From positions 7,045,001 to 7,109,000 of the forward strand of contig NZ_CP109485.1 of assembly GCF_035918235.1 (NCBI RefSeq): a stretch of DNA of 64,000 nucleotides. Reading direction: 5' to 3'. Position numbers and translations under genes: made by a program. How positions within the stretch are numbered: position 1 is the first letter of the stretch; the number at the start of each line of letters is the position of its first letter. Source of the stretch: Streptomyces sp. NBC_01445. GTDB taxonomy: Bacteria > Actinomycetota > Actinomycetes > Streptomycetales > Streptomycetaceae. Shown here piece after piece: positions 61,131 through 64,000 of this stretch. The notes beneath the pieces are model-generated. The model was not told the origin of the DNA. It was given only the letters and a program-made list of their open reading frames with translations, and did not search any database.

Positions 61131-64000
61131 GTGATACGCCCCGCCCTGCCGCGAAGAACAGCGGCCGTCCTCGCCGTCGCCCTGTGCGCGGCCCTGGCCC
61201 CGGCCCTGCCCCTGGCGGCGGCCGCCGAGAGGGCGCCCGCGCCCCCGTCCGACGCCCGGCTCGCCGCCGCGCCCGCGCGGCACGACCTCACCCGCGAGCA
61301 GTTCTACTTCGTCATGCCGGACCGCTTCGCGAACGGCGACACCTCCAACGACCGCGGCGGGCTCACCGGTTCACGCTCGGCCACCGGCTACGACCCCACG
61401 GACAAGGGCTTCTACCAGGGCGGCGACCTCAAGGGCCTGACCGAGCGGCTCGACTACATCAAGGGCCTCGGCACCACCTCCATCTGGCTCGCCCCGATCT
61501 TCAAGAACCGGCCCGTCCAGGGCGAGGGCAAGGACGCCTCCGCCGGGTACCACGGCTACTGGATCACCGACTTCACGCAGGTCGACCCGCACTTCGGCAC
61601 CAACGCGGACCTCACGAAGCTGATCGCCCGCGCGCACGCCAAGGGCATGAAGGTCTTCTTCGACGTCATCACCAACCACACCGCCGACACCGTCGACTAC
61701 GCCGAGAAGGAGTACGGCTACCGCCCCAAGGGCGCCTACCCCTATCTCGACACGCAGGGCCGCCCCTTCGACGACCGGGACGGCGTGCGCAAGGTCGACG
61801 CGGACTCGTTCCCGTACACCCCGAAGAACACCGGGCAGAAGGTGCCGGCCTGGCTCAACGACCCGGCGATGTACCACAACCGGGGCGACTCCACCTTCGC
61901 CGGGGAGAGCGCCGAGTACGGTGACTTCGGCGGGCTCGACGACCTGTGGACCGAGCGGCCCGAGGTCGTCTCCGGCATGGAGAAGATCTACGAGCGGTGG
62001 GTGCGGGACTTCGACATCGACGGGTTCCGCATCGACACCGTCAAACACGTCGACCTGGACTTCTGGACCCAGTGGGCCACCGCGCTCGACGCGTACGCGA
62101 AGAAGCACGGCAGGCCCGACTTCTTCATGTTCGGCGAGGTGTACTCCGCCGACACCGACGTCACGTCCCCGTACGTCACCCGCGGCCGCCTCGACGCGAC
62201 CCTCGACTTCCCCTTCCAGGACGCGGCCCGCGCCTACGCCTCCCAGGGCGCCTCCGCCGACCGGCTCGCCAAGGTCTTCGCCGACGACTACAAGTACGCC
62301 TCCGGCAGGGCGAACGCGTACGAGCAGGTCACGTTCCTCGGCAACCACGACATGGGCCGCATCGGCTCCTTCCTCAAGGCCGACGACCCGAAGGCGTCCG
62401 ACGCCGACCTCGTGCGCCGCGACCGGCTCGCCAACGCCGTGATGTTCCTGTCGCGCGGCAACCCCGTCGTCTACTACGGCGACGAGCAGGGCTTCACCGG
62501 CTCCGGCGGTGACAAGGACGCCCGGCAGACCATGTTCGCCTCCAAGGTCGACGACTACCTCGACGACGACGAACTGGGCACGAACCGCACCCATGCCGAG
62601 GACTCCTACGACACGAGCGCACCGCTCTACAAGGAGATCGCGGCTCTCGGAAAGCTCCGCAGGGACAACCCGGCCCTGGCCGACGGCGTCCAGACCGAGC
62701 GCTACGCCAAGGGCTCCGTGTACGCCTTCTCGCGCACGGACCCGAAGACCGGCACCGAGTACGTCGTCGCCCTGAACAATGCCGCCGAGGCCCAGGACGC
62801 CACCTTCGCGACCGGCTCGGCCGGCACCCGCTTCGACGGCGTCTACGGCGCCGACAAGCCCCTGACCAGCGGCTCCGGCAAGGACGTCACCGTCACCGTT
62901 CCCGCCGGTTCCGCCGTCGTCTACAAGGCCGCCAAGCCGCTGTCCGCCCCCGCCGCCAAGCCCTCGGTCACCCTCCACGCGCCCGCCGCCGGGGCCACCG
63001 GCACCGTGACCCTCCAGGCCGACACGGACGGCGGGCAGCTGGGCCGCGTGGTCTTCGCCGCCCAGACCGGCAACGGCGCCTGGCGCACCCTCGGCTCCGT
63101 CGACCACGCGCCGTACCGGATCACCCAGCACATCCCCGGCACGGTGGCCGCCGGAACACCCCTGCGGTACAAGGCAGTTGTGGTCGACCGCGCAGGACGC
63201 ACCGCCAGTGACCTCGCCGCGTCGACGGCGGGGCAGGCACCCGCGCCCGCGAAGCCCAGTGCCGTCGACCGCGCCTACGCCGTCGTCCACTACAAGCGGA
63301 CCGACGGCGACTACGACGGCTGGCAGCTGAAGTCGCCCGCCGGAACGGGGGACTTCACCGGCCGGGACGCCTACGGCGCCTTCGCCTGGGTGAAGCTCGA
63401 CAAGGACGCCGGCTCCGGCAGCCTCACGTACACCGTCGAGAGGAGCGGCGCCGCCGACGGGCCGCAGCGCACCATCGACCTCGGCGCGACCGGTGAGGTC
63501 TGGGTCGAGCAGGGCAAGGACGGCCAGGCCACGACTGCCCCCGACGGCACCTACCCGCCGCAGGACAAGACCAAGGCGGTCCTGCACTACCAGCGTGCCG
63601 ACGGCGACTACGACGGCTGGGGGCTGCACACCTGGACCGGCGCCAAGAACCCCACCGACTGGTCCAAGCCCCTCGAACCCGTGAAGAAGGACGCCTACGG
63701 CGTCACCTTCGAGGTGCCGCTCGCCGACGGCGCGACCTCGCTGAGCTACATCCTCCACAAGGGAGACGAGAAGGACCTGCCCACCGACCAGTCCCTCGAC
63801 CTCGCCGCCGACGGCAACGAGGTGTGGCTGCTCGCCGGACAGCCCCGTCCGGTCCTGCCGCAGACCGGCGGAGCGCCCGACCTCGACCTCGCGAAGTCCG
63901 AGGCGCAGTGGATCGACCGCGACACGGTCGCCCTGCCCGCTGACGGTACGGCGGCCCTGTCCGCCCAGCTCGTGTACGACCGCGACGGCGGCATCACCGT
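61131..64000 (+). CDS. bifunctional alpha-amylase/pullulanase (amylopullulanase), 3' truncated by window end
   Basis: At least 956 codons from GTG 61131 (AGGAGTTCCC upstream); the frame is open at 64000. Signal peptide about 1-30 (PLAAA). An alpha-amylase module (about 50-600) has catalytic Asp302 (GFRIDTVKH), Glu336 (MFGEVYS) and Asp407 (LGNHDMGRIG). Then two bacterial pullulanase-associated (PUD) domains (each DGDYDGW-type, near 63300 and 63600) and the start of the pullulanase module (near 63870). It debranches and cuts starch or glycogen outside the cell. From memory it corresponds to streptomycete apu. Confidence 0.92.
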   Translation, partial: MIRPALPRRTAAVLAVALCAALAPALPLAAAAERAPAPPSDARLAAAPARHDLTREQFYFVMPDRFANGDTSNDRGGLTGSRSATGYDPTDKGFYQGGDLKGLTERLDYIKGLGTTSIWLAPIFKNRPVQGEGKDASAGYHGYWITDFTQVDPHFGTNADLTKLIARAHAKGMKVFFDVITNHTADTVDYAEKEYGYRPKGAYPYLDTQGRPFDDRDGVRKVDADSFPYTPKNTGQKVPAWLNDPAMYHNRGDSTFAGESAEYGDFGGLDDLWTERPEVVSGMEKIYERWVRDFDIDGFRIDTVKHVDLDFWTQWATALDAYAKKHGRPDFFMFGEVYSADTDVTSPYVTRGRLDATLDFPFQDAARAYASQGASADRLAKVFADDYKYASGRANAYEQVTFLGNHDMGRIGSFLKADDPKASDADLVRRDRLANAVMFLSRGNPVVYYGDEQGFTGSGGDKDARQTMFASKVDDYLDDDELGTNRTHAEDSYDTSAPLYKEIAALGKLRRDNPALADGVQTERYAKGSVYAFSRTDPKTGTEYVVALNNAAEAQDATFATGSAGTRFDGVYGADKPLTSGSGKDVTVTVPAGSAVVYKAAKPLSAPAAKPSVTLHAPAAGATGTVTLQADTDGGQLGRVVFAAQTGNGAWRTLGSVDHAPYRITQHIPGTVAAGTPLRYKAVVVDRAGRTASDLAASTAGQAPAPAKPSAVDRAYAVVHYKRTDGDYDGWQLKSPAGTGDFTGRDAYGAFAWVKLDKDAGSGSLTYTVERSGAADGPQRTIDLGATGEVWVEQGKDGQATTAPDGTYPPQDKTKAVLHYQRADGDYDGWGLHTWTGAKNPTDWSKPLEPVKKDAYGVTFEVPLADGATSLSYILHKGDEKDLPTDQSLDLAADGNEVWLLAGQPRPVLPQTGGAPDLDLAKSEAQWIDRDTVALPADGTAALSAQLVYDRDGGIT

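Noticed and set aside
1..64000. CRISPR arrays, tRNA or rRNA genes, transposase genes
   Set aside because: No direct-repeat/spacer array, cloverleaf-like or rRNA sequence, or transposase catalytic motif was recognised while reading both strands; a dedicated scan (for example tRNAscan) was not possible.

Overview
The window is a high-GC actinobacterial chromosome segment, almost certainly Streptomyces. Coding positions are strongly GC-biased and GTG starts are common. The gene content is typical of the genus: a DmdR/IdeR-type iron box, an AfsR-like BTAD regulator, several LacI and TetR regulators, glnA2 and glnE, and a malR-malEFG-glucosidase-amylase-pullulanase locus. From memory, the order glnE, glnA2, nadE, panB, map, heme oxygenase, efe matches the S. 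coelicolor neighbourhood read in reverse. All calls come from reading the sequence; no database search was possible.

Layout. 0-7.5 kb: iron and heme acquisition (efeO-efeB-efeU, a lipoprotein gene and heme oxygenase, with two candidate iron boxes), a PhzF-like gene, map and a 77-aa conserved protein. 7.5-25 kb: mostly core genes (sialidase-like hydrolase, F420 reductase, site-2 protease, AfsR-like regulator, drug ABC exporter, panB, DHA2 efflux pump with TetR and operator, EEP-family membrane protein, AraJ-type MFS, nadE). This block is bracketed by two copies, in opposite orientation, of an intergenic repeat element (about 7.55-7.87 kb and 25.05-25.50 kb). 25.5-33.6 kb: a carbohydrate-uptake island (LacI regulator, LplA/LplB/YtcP-type ABC transporter, hydroxyacid dehydrogenase, secreted beta-helix protein with a carbohydrate-binding domain), tied together by a shared operator-like motif. 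33.6-37 kb: sedolisin protease and a DUF305/DUF3105 gene pair. 37.4-48.1 kb: glnA2, a seven-repeat YVTN propeller protein, a probable toxin-antitoxin pair, a three-gene coupled operon (phosphoesterase, MFS, propeller protein), a VOC gene with a truncated PPOX remnant upstream, and glnE. 48.2-52.9 kb: divergent TetR/APC permease with a near-perfect 25-bp palindrome, an amidohydrolase and a PAP2 enzyme. 52.9-64 kb: maltose/starch locus, running off the window end inside a large amylase-pullulanase gene.

How the genes work together. In the maltose locus, secreted amylase and amylopullulanase cut starch, MalE-MalF-MalG import the maltodextrins and a cytosolic GH13 glucosidase cleaves them; MalR probably represses malE through CTTGCA/TGCAAG sites. 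In the iron region, EfeO/B/U take up iron and heme oxygenase releases it from heme, both probably under iron repression. In the 25.5-33.6 kb island, a secreted polysaccharide-active protein and an ABC importer appear to share one LacI-family operator.

The least explained structure is the pair of about 300-450 bp intergenic elements at 7.5 and 25.1 kb. Each has a 5' cluster of short GC-rich repeats, an 18-base inverted repeat around a 62-base loop, and a 3' run of 47-48 bp tandem repeats whose copy number differs between the two.
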